Below, piece by piece: positions 1-8,260 of a stretch of DNA of 34,164 nt. The notes under the pieces are model-generated. The model saw only the letters and a program-made list of their open reading frames with translations. It had not been told where the DNA came from and did no database searches. Numbering within the stretch: position 1 is the stretch's first letter; every line of letters begins with the position of its first letter. Position numbers and translations under genes: made by a program. Origin of the DNA: Aromatoleum toluolicum (GTDB lineage Bacteria; Pseudomonadota; Gammaproteobacteria; Burkholderiales; Rhodocyclaceae); contig NZ_WTVS01000058.1 of the NCBI RefSeq assembly GCF_012911005.2, forward strand, positions 1-34,164. Reading direction: 5' to 3'.

Positions 1-40
1 GGATGTGAGGGGGCGAGGCGGGCTTTGCCTCTCGGCGAGG

Positions 41-262
41 TCAGCGCAGATGGTTCGAGATCAATTCGAAACCGGACTGGGAAACCGGGACGGGCTCAGG
101 CGTGTGATGCGGAATGGCCCACTCGGGCGCGGTTCGCGTCGTGTCGCGAGCACGGTGGTCCGCGAGCGTGAGCGTACTCAGCGCGGCAAGCGACGCAGTG
201 AGCAAGCTGACTGCGAGCGTCAGCGGAATGAAATGTCGTGAGCGCTTGTTGCGGTTGAACAT
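41..262 (-). CDS. small membrane or secreted protein, unknown function
   Basis: A 73-residue protein beginning MFNRNKRSRHF. The ATG at 262 is preceded by AGGAGG at good spacing (complement of 271-276), which supports it over an in-frame codon 9 residues upstream. The N-terminus has basic residues followed by one hydrophobic stretch (about residues 11-33), which reads as an uncleaved anchor or a signal peptide. The rest is polar and proline-rich with no recognised motif. It lies 150 bp beyond the end of the radical SAM/methyltransferase genes on the same strand and could be the last gene of that operon or separate. Not recognised as any family. Confidence 0.55.
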   Translation of the reverse strand: MFNRNKRSRHFIPLTLAVSLLTASLAALSTLTLADHRARDTTRTAPEWAIPHHTPEPVPVSQSGFELISNHLR

Positions 263-412
263 GACCGTCGCCTCCTGACTGGCTTGCACAGGGTCAAGTT
301 ACGCCAGAGCAGCAGGACTTTCGCCCCCCCAACAAGAGGAGGGGCGGGGAAGGAGGACGCCTGCATCGGCCGTCGGCCAGTGAGCCGCTATTCGGTGGCC
401 GAGCGCCAACGC

Positions 413-1153
413 TCAACGGGACATGTCGCGCAGCTGCTTTGTCGCAGTGATGTTCGCCGCAGCGATAAAGTGCTGTATTGGCCGGTCGGGAGCCCATGAA
501 TCGATGACGGAACGGCCGTGTTGTCCGATGGCAATTTCCACGGACGTGAAGCCGGTTTCGCGAAGCATCGCGGAGAGCCCGTCCAATCCGGTCGCGCCGG
601 CAATGCAGCCGGTGTGAAGCGCGATGTCGTCCTGAAGTTCGAGGGGTAGTGGCGCCAGCGCGACGATGTCTGCGACGGCAAGACGTCCTCCGGGCTTGAG
701 CACCCTGCGGGCTTCGGCGAAAACGCGTTGCTTGTCCGCGCAGAGATTGATGACGCAGTTCGACATCACGACATCGAAGCTGGCATCGGGAAAGGGGAGG
801 GATTCGATCTCCGCCTGGACGAAGCTCACGATCGGGACATCCGCATCGCGCGCGTGCCGGCGGGCCAGTCGGACCATCTCGGGCGTCATGTCGACGCCAA
901 CCACGCGCCCGCGGCGGCCGACCTCGACGGCCGCGGCGAGGCAATCGAAGCCGGCGCCGGACCCCAGGTCGAGGACCCATTCGCCCGGCGCAAGGCCGGC
1001 AAGGACGGTGGGACTGCCGCAGCCAAGGCCGCTGTGCGGGGTGCAGGTCAATGGTCTCTTGCCGCTGACCACGGCGGCGGCCCGAGCCGCGGCGTCCGCG
1101 TAGGCCTGGCGCACCCGCGGGCGCAAGGCGTCGGTCGGACGATCTGCGCTCAC
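413..1153 (-). CDS. ArsM-like SAM-dependent methyltransferase
   Basis: A class I methyltransferase of 246 residues. The SAM-binding motif LDLGSGAGFDC is at about residues 61-71, followed by GVDMTPEM, SNCVINLC (131-138), the post-motif RVLKPGGRL, and TGCIAGA (181-187). Cysteines 45, 71, 133 and 183 lie where arsenite methyltransferases carry their metal-binding cysteines, and the overall sequence pattern is that of ArsM. The GTG start at 1153 overlaps the stop codon of the radical SAM gene (GTGA), implying translational coupling. No arsR, arsB or arsC is nearby, so arsenic is not assured as substrate. The coupling suggests it works with the radical SAM enzyme on a common product. Family call firm; substrate open. 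Confidence 0.85.
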   Translation of the reverse strand: MSADRPTDALRPRVRQAYADAAARAAAVVSGKRPLTCTPHSGLGCGSPTVLAGLAPGEWVLDLGSGAGFDCLAAAVEVGRRGRVVGVDMTPEMVRLARRHARDADVPIVSFVQAEIESLPFPDASFDVVMSNCVINLCADKQRVFAEARRVLKPGGRLAVADIVALAPLPLELQDDIALHTGCIAGATGLDGLSAMLRETGFTSVEIAIGQHGRSVIDSWAPDRPIQHFIAAANITATKQLRDMSR

Positions 1154-2571
1154 GGGCGCCCAGCGCAGTCGGCCGGCTGGCCTTCCATGCGCCGATATTT
1201 CATGTTGTACAGGCAGAAGGGCATGAGCTTGCCGTCTGCGGTGAGCTTGTGCACACAGCAGCGGCGCGCGCGCTCCTGGTCGAAGCAGTACGCGTCCATC
1301 ATGCCGTGAAAACCCACTGCGAAGAAGTCGGCGCCCTCGAGCGCGTCGGCGAGTTGCTGGCGGACGTCGCCGCTGCCGTCGCCACACCCGCAGCCGGCGC
1401 TATCGCAACCGAGTTGTCGCAGCAGGGTGTCCCAGTCGCTGAAATCCGCCACGTGCTGGCGCAGGCGATCGTCGCCGACCAGTCGGCTGAGCGGAAGCAA
1501 CTCGCCATTCCGGTCCACGACGATGTAGGCGAGCAAGCCGCAGCGCGGGTCGGGACAGGACATCGGCAGCAGGTCGCCGGCGCGCAAGCGGCCCTCGCTC
1601 TGCGTTTCGATCGCATGCAGGAAATGGGTGGCCGTGAAACGCCGGTGGCTCTGCGCGAGTTCGCGCGGATAGCGGCCGGATAGCACCACCGACTGGAAAT
1701 TGATGCCGGTAAGGCGCCGTTCGGCGGCGAAGCGGATCAGGGGCCACAGTGCCTGTTCGTTGACGCCGGGAACCACGGTCACTGCGAGCACCACTTGCAG
1801 GCCTGCGGTGCGGCAGTGCTCGATGGCCTGCAGCTTTTCGGCGCGCAGGTCGCGACCGCGGATGAATTCGTTCTGGACGGCCTCGAGTCCGTCCATTTGC
1901 AGGTAGACGCCGGTGAGTCCGGCGGCGCGCAATTCGACGGCCAGGTCAGGATTGCTTGCGAGCACCAGCCCGTTGGTGTCGATTTCCATCTTCGTGAAAC
2001 CCAGGGCGCGGGCCCCACGGACGATTTCCACGAGATCGGGATGGACCGTCGGTTCTCCGCCGGCAAACTGCAACGGTACCGGCTGGCCTTCGGTTTCGAG
2101 CAGGCTCCGCAGCGCGCCGAGGACTTGCTCGCGGCTCAGTTCGCTTCCCTTGGCCTTGGCATCGGCCAGGCATACAGGGCAGGGGAGGTTGCAGCGCTGC
2201 GTGATCTCGACGATCGCCAGGCAGGTGTGCTGGTCGTGCGCGGGACACAGGCCGCAATCGTCGGGGCAGCCCTTCGCTTCGGGCATGCTCACGCGTGCGG
2301 GGCGTTTGACGAAACGTGGCGAACGGCGCATGCGTTCGTAGCTGGCGATGTCGGTCGCGATGAGGCTCTCGAACGCGCCGTGCTCGGGGCAGGTCTTGCG
2401 CATGACGACGCCGGCCGGGCTCGATGACACCCTGCCCGGGATGCTCTTCAGACATTCCGGGCACATGCTCATGACGTCGTGGCCGAAGCGCAGCCCGCCG
2501 CTGATGTCGATGCGGGTGCTTGCGCCTGGCGAGGCCGGGGCCGACGGAGGCAGGCAGGACTGGTCGTTCAT
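1150..2571 (-). CDS. cysteine-rich radical SAM enzyme (Tes/MJ0619-like architecture)
   Basis: A 473-residue radical SAM protein. The CNLPCPVC motif gives the SAM-cluster cysteines 127, 131 and 134, and FAGGEPT follows as the SAM-contacting GGE region. An unusual cysteine-rich N-terminus precedes the barrel: CPEC (37-40), CPEH (61-64), then CPDDCGLC (102-109) and HTCLAI. The C-terminus carries CPDPRCG, a CDSAGCGCG run and a YCFDQERARRCC...PFCLYN tail, which predict auxiliary Fe-S or Zn sites. This layout resembles the family that includes tetraether lipid synthase and the pterin methylase MJ0619 (from memory, not from an alignment). The ATG at 2571 overlaps the upstream stop as ATGA, and the gene is likewise coupled to the methyltransferase downstream. 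Substrate unknown; it may form C-C bonds or methylate an unactivated carbon. Confidence 0.85.
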   Translation of the reverse strand: MNDQSCLPPSAPASPGASTRIDISGGLRFGHDVMSMCPECLKSIPGRVSSSPAGVVMRKTCPEHGAFESLIATDIASYERMRRSPRFVKRPARVSMPEAKGCPDDCGLCPAHDQHTCLAIVEITQRCNLPCPVCLADAKAKGSELSREQVLGALRSLLETEGQPVPLQFAGGEPTVHPDLVEIVRGARALGFTKMEIDTNGLVLASNPDLAVELRAAGLTGVYLQMDGLEAVQNEFIRGRDLRAEKLQAIEHCRTAGLQVVLAVTVVPGVNEQALWPLIRFAAERRLTGINFQSVVLSGRYPRELAQSHRRFTATHFLHAIETQSEGRLRAGDLLPMSCPDPRCGLLAYIVVDRNGELLPLSRLVGDDRLRQHVADFSDWDTLLRQLGCDSAGCGCGDGSGDVRQQLADALEGADFFAVGFHGMMDAYCFDQERARRCCVHKLTADGKLMPFCLYNMKYRRMEGQPADCAGRP

Positions 2572-2834
2572 TCGAGTTCGACCATGATGCAAGCGAAGAC
2601 CAGATTGCGCTTGAAGCCAGGAAGGTCGGACGTGGTGAGCGTGAAGCTGCGCGTCGGCCAGTCCGGCGGTCCGATTTCATCGTTCACACCAAGGATGTCC
2701 GTGATGTCCTCCTCGACCGTCTCGAGGAACTCCGCCTCGGACGCCATTTCGCTCACGAAAACGACACGGTAGCCTTGGTCCGCCAATGCCTCGATTTTCA
2801 CTTTCTTCCACGGTTTGGAGGGCAGTGCAAGCAT
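2568..2834 (-). CDS. conserved-looking 88-residue protein of unknown function
   Basis: A short acidic cytoplasmic protein starting MLALPSKPWKK. It has a strong Shine-Dalgarno (TAAGGAGG, complement of 2843-2850) about 8 bases before the ATG. It has no cysteines in motif arrangement apart from one near the end, and no membrane segment. Its stop overlaps the radical SAM start (ATGA), so it is made together with that enzyme. Small proteins coupled to radical SAM genes can be peptide substrates or chaperone-like partners; nothing in the sequence distinguishes these. Not recognised. Confidence 0.7.
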   Translation of the reverse strand: MLALPSKPWKKVKIEALADQGYRVVFVSEMASEAEFLETVEEDITDILGVNDEIGPPDWPTRSFTLTTSDLPGFKRNLVFACIMVELE

Positions 2835-2902
2835 GGTTGCGGCGCCTCCTTACACGCGTCGAAGTCGATCTGGATTGCGCATCTGAACCCCCTCGGCGTT
2901 CG

Positions 2903-3379
2903 TCAGGTTCCTTCCTTGGCCAGCAACGTGGCGGCGATCTCCGCCGCTCGGGAAGTGTAACGCGCACAGCGACGGTGCAATCGGCGATCGCGGAAAACGG
3001 CCTGGCCTTCGGGGGTGCCGATATCGCAACCGAGCAGTTGGTCGCAATTGCGTCCGCCGAACTCCGCTTCGAACGCGCGGACAAGCTCCCGGGTTGCCGA
3101 ATAGGCGGCATCAGCGGTTTGTTCCGCGTTGCTGCGACCCAGCGACAGACCGAGGCCCATGATGGCACCGGTGAGGGCCCCGCAAGGCCCGCAGGTGCGA
3201 GACATGCCGCCGCAGAAGGCCGTCGCCATCTTCGGGATCAGCTCGGAATCGATGCCTTGGGCCTTGGCCAGCGCGGTCAGCACCGCTTCGGCACAATACA
3301 GTCCCGACGCCGAAGCTTCCTCGGCCAGACGGCGGACGTCGTCGGCCGACAGCGGTGCCTTCGATGCGTCGGTGTTCAT
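2903..3379 (-). CDS. C_GCAxxG_C_C family redox-active protein
   Basis: A 158-residue protein with the family signature: LYCAEAVL near residue 28, then FCGGMSRTCGPCGALTGAIM around 55-75, and later cysteines in NCDQLLGC and RRC. The family is thought to bind a metal or Fe-S centre or act as a cysteine redox protein, and often sits beside oxidoreductases of anaerobes. The start is preceded by GAGGAG. It lies 24 bp after the SDR gene and about 70 bp before the 88-residue gene, in one run of same-strand genes. A role as an electron carrier or maturation factor for the neighbouring radical SAM enzyme is inference. Confidence 0.85.
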   Translation of the reverse strand: MNTDASKAPLSADDVRRLAEEASASGLYCAEAVLTALAKAQGIDSELIPKMATAFCGGMSRTCGPCGALTGAIMGLGLSLGRSNAEQTADAAYSATRELVRAFEAEFGGRNCDQLLGCDIGTPEGQAVFRDRRLHRRCARYTSRAAEIAATLLAKEGT

Positions 3380-3403
3380 CGCGCGGCTCCTCGGTAACGT
3401 GAA

Positions 3404-4180
3404 TCAGCAGGCGATGCCGGCTCCGCCGTCGACCACGACGTACTGCCCGGTGATATGGCGCGAGGCCTCGGTTGCGAGGAACAGCGCGGTGCCCTGGATG
3501 TCCTCTTCGGCGCCGAGGCGGTGCAGGGGCGTGCTGGCGATGAGCGCCTCGCCGATCTTTTCGAGATGGCGCGCGGACATCTTGGTCGGGAAGTAGCCGG
3601 GGCAGATGGCATTCACGTTGATGTTGTACTTGCCCCATTCCGAGGCGAGCGCCCGCGTGAAATTGACCACCGCTCCCTTGCTGGTGTTGTAGGCAATGGT
3701 GGTGGTGCCGACCGGACCGCCGGCCAATCCGGTGACGGACGCGATGTTGACGACCTTGCCCGAATTGCGGGGAATCATGCAGCGTCGGCCGACTTCCTGC
3801 GTGAGGAAGAACAGGCCATTGATGTTGAGATTCATGACCTTGTTCCACGCGTCCGCCGTGTAGTCCTCGGCCGGCGCGCCCCAGGTGGCGCCCGCATTGT
3901 TCACGAGGATGTCGATGGTGCCGAAGCGGTCGATCACCTGATCCACCATGTTGGGGATCAGCTCGAACTTCGAGAGGTCGTTGGAAATCGTCATGGCCTC
4001 GATACCGAGGGCCTTCAGATGGGCCTCGGCTTCCTTCAGTTCGTCGGCCTTGCGTGCCGTGATTGCCACCTTTGCGCCCATCTCGCCCAGGGCCTCGGCC
4101 ATCCGCAGGCCGAGTCCGCGCGAGCCGCCGGTGATCAGGGCGACCTTGCCGGTGAGGTCAAACAGATTCTTTACGCTCAT
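3404..4180 (-). CDS. SDR-family NAD(P)-dependent 3-oxo/3-hydroxyacyl oxidoreductase
   Basis: A classical short-chain dehydrogenase of 258 residues. The cofactor motif TGGSRGLG is at about 17-24, NNAG near 93-96, the catalytic Ser in NIASVTGLAGG, and the YNTSK tyrosine/lysine pair around 163-167. The tail is close to RhlG/gluconate-5-dehydrogenase types. In this operon it most likely oxidises a 3-hydroxyacyl-CoA or a cyclic alcohol. The start lies after repeated AGGA units (complement of 4183-4198), giving several overlapping Shine-Dalgarno registers. The ligase gene ends 82 bp upstream, with a hairpin between them. Substrate cannot be read from sequence. Confidence 0.88.
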   Translation of the reverse strand: MSVKNLFDLTGKVALITGGSRGLGLRMAEALGEMGAKVAITARKADELKEAEAHLKALGIEAMTISNDLSKFELIPNMVDQVIDRFGTIDILVNNAGATWGAPAEDYTADAWNKVMNLNINGLFFLTQEVGRRCMIPRNSGKVVNIASVTGLAGGPVGTTTIAYNTSKGAVVNFTRALASEWGKYNINVNAICPGYFPTKMSARHLEKIGEALIASTPLHRLGAEEDIQGTALFLATEASRHITGQYVVVDGGAGIAC

Positions 4181-4216
4181 GGTCCTTCCTTCCTTCCTCT
4201 ATCGATGTCTTCCGAA

Positions 4217-4245
4217 GTGCGGGGTGCCGGCTTGCCGGACCGCAC
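4217..4245 (-). other. intercistronic hairpin between ligase and SDR genes
   Basis: GTGCGG (4217-4222) pairs with CCGCAC (4240-4245), and inside it CCGG (4227-4230) pairs with CCGG (4235-4238) around a CTTG loop. There is no T-run after it on the minus strand, so it is more likely an mRNA processing or stabilising element than a terminator. Confidence 0.4.
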
Positions 4246-4262
4246 CGGGTGTGCCGCGACTG

Positions 4263-5819
4263 TCAGATTTGCCGCGTCGCGCCCTGCCAGTACTTGTCGC
4301 GCAGATCGCGCTTCTGCACCTTGCCGTTGGCGCTGCGCGGCAGCCGATCGATGAAATCCACCGACTTTGGCGTCTTCACGCTGCCGAGTTTGCCCTTGCA
4401 CAGGGCGATGACTTCCTCTGCGCTGACCTGCTTGCCCGGACTGAGCTCGATCACCGCCTTGACCGCTTCGCCCCATTTTTCATCGGGCACGCCGACCACG
4501 GCGCAGTCCTGCACCGCGGGCAGGCTGTTGATCACGCCTTCGACTTCGGACGAATACACGTTGAAGCCGCCGGTGATGATCATGTCCTTCTTGCGATCGG
4601 TGATGTGCAGGAAGCCCTCGGTGTCCAGGTACCCCACGTCGCCGGTGTGCAACCACCCCCCGACGACGGTTTCCGCCGTCTTCGCGGCGTCCTGGTAATA
4701 CCCCTTCATCACGTTGTCGCCGGCGACGCAGATTTCGCCGACCTGGCCGTCGGGCAGTGCCTTGTTGTCGTCGTCGCGGATGGTGACGCGCAGGAAGGGG
4801 AAGGGACGTCCGCAGGAGGACAGCCGTGCTTCCGGTGCGATTTCGCCGTCGACGAAATGCTCTTCGGGACGCAGGCAGCTGATGCTGGCGGCCGCCTCAG
4901 TCTGGCCGAAGGCCTGGATCATCACCGGGCCGAAGGTCTTCAGCGCCCGGCGCAGCTTCTCCGGGGACATCGGCGCTGCGCCATAGAGGAAGTAGCGCAG
5001 CGACGAGAAGTCGCGCTCGGCAATGCCCGGCAGGTCGAGCAGCACGTAGATCACCGTCGGCGGCAGGAAGAATTCGGTGACGCGGTGCTTCTCGATGGCA
5101 TCGAGGAGGAGGGCGGGATCCGGCTTTGGCAGGATCACGACCTTGCCGCCGCGCAGCGTCGCCATCAGCGAAAACACACCGGCGGTGTGGGTGAGCGGTG
5201 CGGCGGCGAGGTTGACCGGCTTCTGGTCCGCGGGATAGTTGAGTGCCGAAAGGTAGTTGGCCACCATGGTCTGCAGCGCACGGTGGGTCGTCATGACGCC
5301 CTTCGGCTTGCCGGTGGTCCCCCCGGTGCTCATCAGCGCGCACACGTCATCGTTGTCGGTCTGCACATCGGGGCACGCTTCCGACTGCGTCGCGGCCCAT
5401 TTGGGCAGGGACAGCGCATCGGGCACGTCGCCGTCGATGCAGATGTAGTGGCGCACCTTCGTCAGTTGCGGACGCAGCGAGGCCACCTGGGCGGCAAAGG
5501 CCGACTGGAAGAACAGCACCTCGCAGTCGAACGTGTCGAGCACGTAGGCGTTTTCCTCCGCGCCGTTGCGCGGGTTGATCGGCATCCAGGCCATGCCCGC
5601 GCGCCAGATCGCCAGCGTACATAGCCAGCCCGTTGGATCGTTGGCGGACCATACGGCGGCCTTGGCTTCCTTGCGGCAGCCCAGGTCCAGCAGCCCGTTG
5701 GCGACACGATTGGTGAAGAGCCGGGCTTCGCCGTAGGTGGTGCGCTGCTCGCCGAAGATCAGGTAGTCCGCGTCGGGGTCGATGCTGCAGCCGCGATCGA
5801 AGAAGTCGATGATCGCCAT
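4263..5819 (-). CDS. AMP-forming acyl-CoA ligase
   Basis: An ANL-superfamily adenylate-forming ligase of 518 residues. It has the P-loop-like motif MSTGGTTGKPKGVM around residues 163-176, the A5-type QAFGQTEAAA, the hinge region LHTGDVGYLDTEGFLHITDRKKD, and the catalytic lysine in SANGKVQKRDL near the C-terminus. It should convert a carboxylic acid, ATP and CoA to the acyl-CoA in the cytoplasm. The ATG at 5819 lies 3 bp from the preceding gene's stop codon, whose end carries its AAGGAG ribosome site. The surrounding dehydrogenase and thiolase genes point to catabolism of a fatty, cyclic or terpenoid acid. Chain type is not determinable. Confidence 0.9.
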   Translation of the reverse strand: MAIIDFFDRGCSIDPDADYLIFGEQRTTYGEARLFTNRVANGLLDLGCRKEAKAAVWSANDPTGWLCTLAIWRAGMAWMPINPRNGAEENAYVLDTFDCEVLFFQSAFAAQVASLRPQLTKVRHYICIDGDVPDALSLPKWAATQSEACPDVQTDNDDVCALMSTGGTTGKPKGVMTTHRALQTMVANYLSALNYPADQKPVNLAAAPLTHTAGVFSLMATLRGGKVVILPKPDPALLLDAIEKHRVTEFFLPPTVIYVLLDLPGIAERDFSSLRYFLYGAAPMSPEKLRRALKTFGPVMIQAFGQTEAAASISCLRPEEHFVDGEIAPEARLSSCGRPFPFLRVTIRDDDNKALPDGQVGEICVAGDNVMKGYYQDAAKTAETVVGGWLHTGDVGYLDTEGFLHITDRKKDMIITGGFNVYSSEVEGVINSLPAVQDCAVVGVPDEKWGEAVKAVIELSPGKQVSAEEVIALCKGKLGSVKTPKSVDFIDRLPRSANGKVQKRDLRDKYWQGATRQI

Positions 5820-5822
5820 GGC

Positions 5823-6932
5823 TCAGATCTCCTTGACCATCTTCGCGTAGCCGAAACGCTCCAGCGTGGCCAGCACGTTCTTGTAGCCGAAGGCCTGCGA
5901 GGGGCTCTGGAAGCCAGTGGGAGGCGTCGTCATGCGCAGCAGGCAGCTGGCGACGAAGGCCTGCAGCAGGCCCGTCTGCTGGTAGCCGCTGTGGCTGTAG
6001 ATCGTGTATTGGACGCGCCCGGTGAGACCGCTGCCGGTAGCAGTGTCCCAGTTGCGCGCGGTCAGCGGGTTCTCGCGCGGAGGCATGCCGTTCTGAACGC
6101 CGTCGGCGATCTTCGCCAGCGCCTTGACCTGCTCTTCCTCGGGCAGTTTGGCCAGCTCGTTGTGGTAGAGCTTGTTGATGCCGATGATCTGCTCCGCCAG
6201 TTGGCGGTTGCCGAAGGCGCACAGGGCCTTGAGGTTGCGGATGCGCGGATGGCTGGTGAACCACAGCGGGGGCGCCAGACCGGCGCCGGGGATGCCGAGC
6301 ACGGTGCGGGTGGTGAAGGGCGCGGTCAGCTCGGCGCTGTAAGCCGGCGGCCAGGCGGTCAGCTGGCCGTTCTCCAGGAAGTATTCCTTCGCGCGCGCCA
6401 TCTGCACCAGGGTGTGGGCCGAGCCGACCGTCGGCGTGACGGCCGGGATGGTCACCGCCTCGATGGTGTCGATGTCCTCGTGTTCCGCGCAGGCATGGCA
6501 GGCGATGTCCATCACCGCGTTCTGGTAGGCGGTGCAGGGGCCGAAATAGAGGCCGCGCTTGGCGAACTCGGCGCTGTACTTGTCGCGCATGTCGAGCATG
6601 AAGGCTTGCTCGCCGGTCGTGTCGAGATAGTGGCAGCCGGCTTCAAGGGCAGCCTGCACGACGGTTTCGCCGTAGAGCAGGAAGGGGCCGACGACGTTGC
6701 ACACGACTTTCGCGCCCGCGAAGAGCTTGGTGAGCGCGCCTACGTCGTGCTCGACCACCGCCAGTTCATAGTCTGCGGTTTCAATGCCCGGAACGCGCTT
6801 CATTGCTTCTTCCAGCCGTTCCCGGTTGCGTCCGGCGGCGATGAAGGGGATCTGGTAATGGCGCAGGAATTCGCAGGTCAGTTGACCGGTGTAGCCGCTG
6901 GCACCGTAGACGACGACGGGTTTCTTGCTCAT
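5823..6932 (-). CDS. saccharopine dehydrogenase-like (trans-acting enoyl reductase family) oxidoreductase
   Basis: A 369-residue protein with an N-terminal Rossmann motif VVVYGASGYTGQL (about 6-18), followed by AAGRNRERLEE and the VVGPFLLYGETVVQAALEAG segment typical of the saccharopine-dehydrogenase NADP-binding domain. Relatives include mycobacterial trans-acting enoyl reductases of lipid synthesis, not only lysine enzymes. Between a thiolase and an acyl-CoA ligase it most likely acts as an NAD(P)H-dependent enoyl or keto reductase on a CoA ester or free acid. The start at 6932 has a TTGGAGA site; an alternative ATG at 6959 would add 9 residues. No lysine-pathway genes are nearby. Confidence 0.8.
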   Translation of the reverse strand: MSKKPVVVYGASGYTGQLTCEFLRHYQIPFIAAGRNRERLEEAMKRVPGIETADYELAVVEHDVGALTKLFAGAKVVCNVVGPFLLYGETVVQAALEAGCHYLDTTGEQAFMLDMRDKYSAEFAKRGLYFGPCTAYQNAVMDIACHACAEHEDIDTIEAVTIPAVTPTVGSAHTLVQMARAKEYFLENGQLTAWPPAYSAELTAPFTTRTVLGIPGAGLAPPLWFTSHPRIRNLKALCAFGNRQLAEQIIGINKLYHNELAKLPEEEQVKALAKIADGVQNGMPPRENPLTARNWDTATGSGLTGRVQYTIYSHSGYQQTGLLQAFVASCLLRMTTPPTGFQSPSQAFGYKNVLATLERFGYAKMVKEI

Positions 6933-6961
6933 GGATGTCTCCAACTCTGGTGTAGTCATGG

Positions 6962-6985
6962 TTGCTGGCTTGCTGGCTTGCTGGC
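6962..6985. repeat. three tandem copies of an 8-bp unit
   Basis: TTGCTGGC occurs three times head to tail with no mismatch, in the 101-bp spacer between the thiolase and the saccharopine-dehydrogenase-like gene. It lies immediately upstream of that gene's alternative ATG (6959). A unit of 8 is not a multiple of 3, so slippage would change spacing rather than reading frame unless translation starts upstream. Confidence 0.85.
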
Positions 6986-7033
6986 TGCCCAGCGGTGGTT
7001 TGCATGCAGGCGGGCCGCATTGCGATCGGCATG

Positions 7034-8224
7034 TCACTGCCTCTGGAAGATGTGCACGAAGCCGGCGCTGCCGAGGCCGCCGTTGTGCTGCAGGGCGGTG
7101 CGCGCACCTTCCACCTGGCGGGCGCCGGCTTCGCCGCGCAACTGCCAGACCAGCTCGGTGATCTGCGCGAGGCCGGTGGCACCGAGCGGGTGCCCCTTGG
7201 AGAGCAGACCGCCCGACGGATTGACGACGTACCTGCCGCCGTAGGTGTTCTGGTCCTCCATCACGAAGCGCTGCATGTCCTCGTCCTTGCACAGGCCGAG
7301 CGCGGCGTAGGTGATGATCTCGTTGCTGGTGAAACAGTCGTGCAGCTCGACGACGTCGATGTCTTCCGGCCCGACGCCGGCGCTCTCGTAGGCCAGTTGC
7401 GCGGTCTCCCGGCTCACGCCGCGGAAGATGACGTCCAGTGGATTGTCGCTGTCGAAGTATTCCTGCCGGTCGCTGCGCCAGCCTTGACCCACCAGGCGCA
7501 CATCGCTGCGGATACCGTGCTGTTTGGCGAAGTCCTCGCTGCACACGAGCACGGCCGCCGCGCCGCAGCTGGGCGGGCAGGCGTAGAGCTTGCGCAGGCC
7601 GCGGTAGATCGGCTGGGAGTCGAGCACATCCGCTTCGGTCAGCGGATCGCGGAAGATCGCGTACGGGCTGGCCGCGGCGTGCCGGCGCGCCTTGACCGCG
7701 ACGCGAGCCAGTGCCCGGTCGGTCACGCCATAGCGTTCCTTGATCGCATCCACCTGCGCACCGAAAAGCTGGATGGCCGGCGGCAGCTTGCGCTCTTCGT
7801 CCGTGTAGTGCATCAGGTTCGCGACCGCACCGTTGTGGCGATGGATCGGGTTGATGCGATCGGGGAAGATGAAATCGAGCGCGCCGGGCACCATCTGCTC
7901 GAAGCCGACGGCCAGCGCGCAATCGACCTGGCCGCCCTTGACGGCCTGCGATGCCAGCGCGAACGCCGTCGAACCGCTCGAGCAGTTGTTGTTGACGTTG
8001 ACGATGGGCACGCCGTTGATGCCAACGTTGTAGAGCGCCGCCTGGCCGGAGCAGGAGTCGCCATAGACATAGCTGGCGTAGGCCTGCTGGACCTGGTCGT
8101 AGGCAATGCCCGCGTCCTTGAGCGCACCGCGTGCGGCCTGCGCGCCCATGACATCGTAGGACTCGCTCTTCCCCGGTTTCTTGAACGGAATCATGCCGAC
8201 GCCGGCAATCACGACTTGGGTCAT
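7034..8224 (-). CDS. SCP-x/thiolase-like acyl-CoA C-acyltransferase
   Basis: A 396-residue thiolase of the lipid-transfer (SCP-x) subgroup. The nucleophile lies in NNNCSSGSTAF (about residue 80). The HDCFTSNE segment replaces the NEAF loop of classical thiolases, and GGLLSKGHPLGATG supplies the catalytic histidine. This subgroup cleaves 3-oxoacyl-CoAs with bulky, branched or sterol-like side chains, which suggests the pathway handles a cyclic or branched substrate. The start at 8224 has AAGGAAA at correct spacing. It follows the acyl-CoA dehydrogenase by about 36 bp, so the two are probably co-transcribed. Confidence 0.9.
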   Translation of the reverse strand: MTQVVIAGVGMIPFKKPGKSESYDVMGAQAARGALKDAGIAYDQVQQAYASYVYGDSCSGQAALYNVGINGVPIVNVNNNCSSGSTAFALASQAVKGGQVDCALAVGFEQMVPGALDFIFPDRINPIHRHNGAVANLMHYTDEERKLPPAIQLFGAQVDAIKERYGVTDRALARVAVKARRHAAASPYAIFRDPLTEADVLDSQPIYRGLRKLYACPPSCGAAAVLVCSEDFAKQHGIRSDVRLVGQGWRSDRQEYFDSDNPLDVIFRGVSRETAQLAYESAGVGPEDIDVVELHDCFTSNEIITYAALGLCKDEDMQRFVMEDQNTYGGRYVVNPSGGLLSKGHPLGATGLAQITELVWQLRGEAGARQVEGARTALQHNGGLGSAGFVHIFQRQ

Positions 8225-8260
8225 TCCCTGTTTCCTTTTCGGATCGGTTGATTGGCGCGC

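Noticed and set aside
322-349. C-run/G-run as terminator after the methyltransferase operon
   Set aside because: Only about six pairs can form and no T-run follows; the small gene at 41-262 has its own signals just beyond.
413-1153. Arsenic-resistance locus based on the ArsM-like protein
   Set aside because: No arsR, arsB, arsC or other ars gene is present, and the gene is coupled to a radical SAM enzyme instead.
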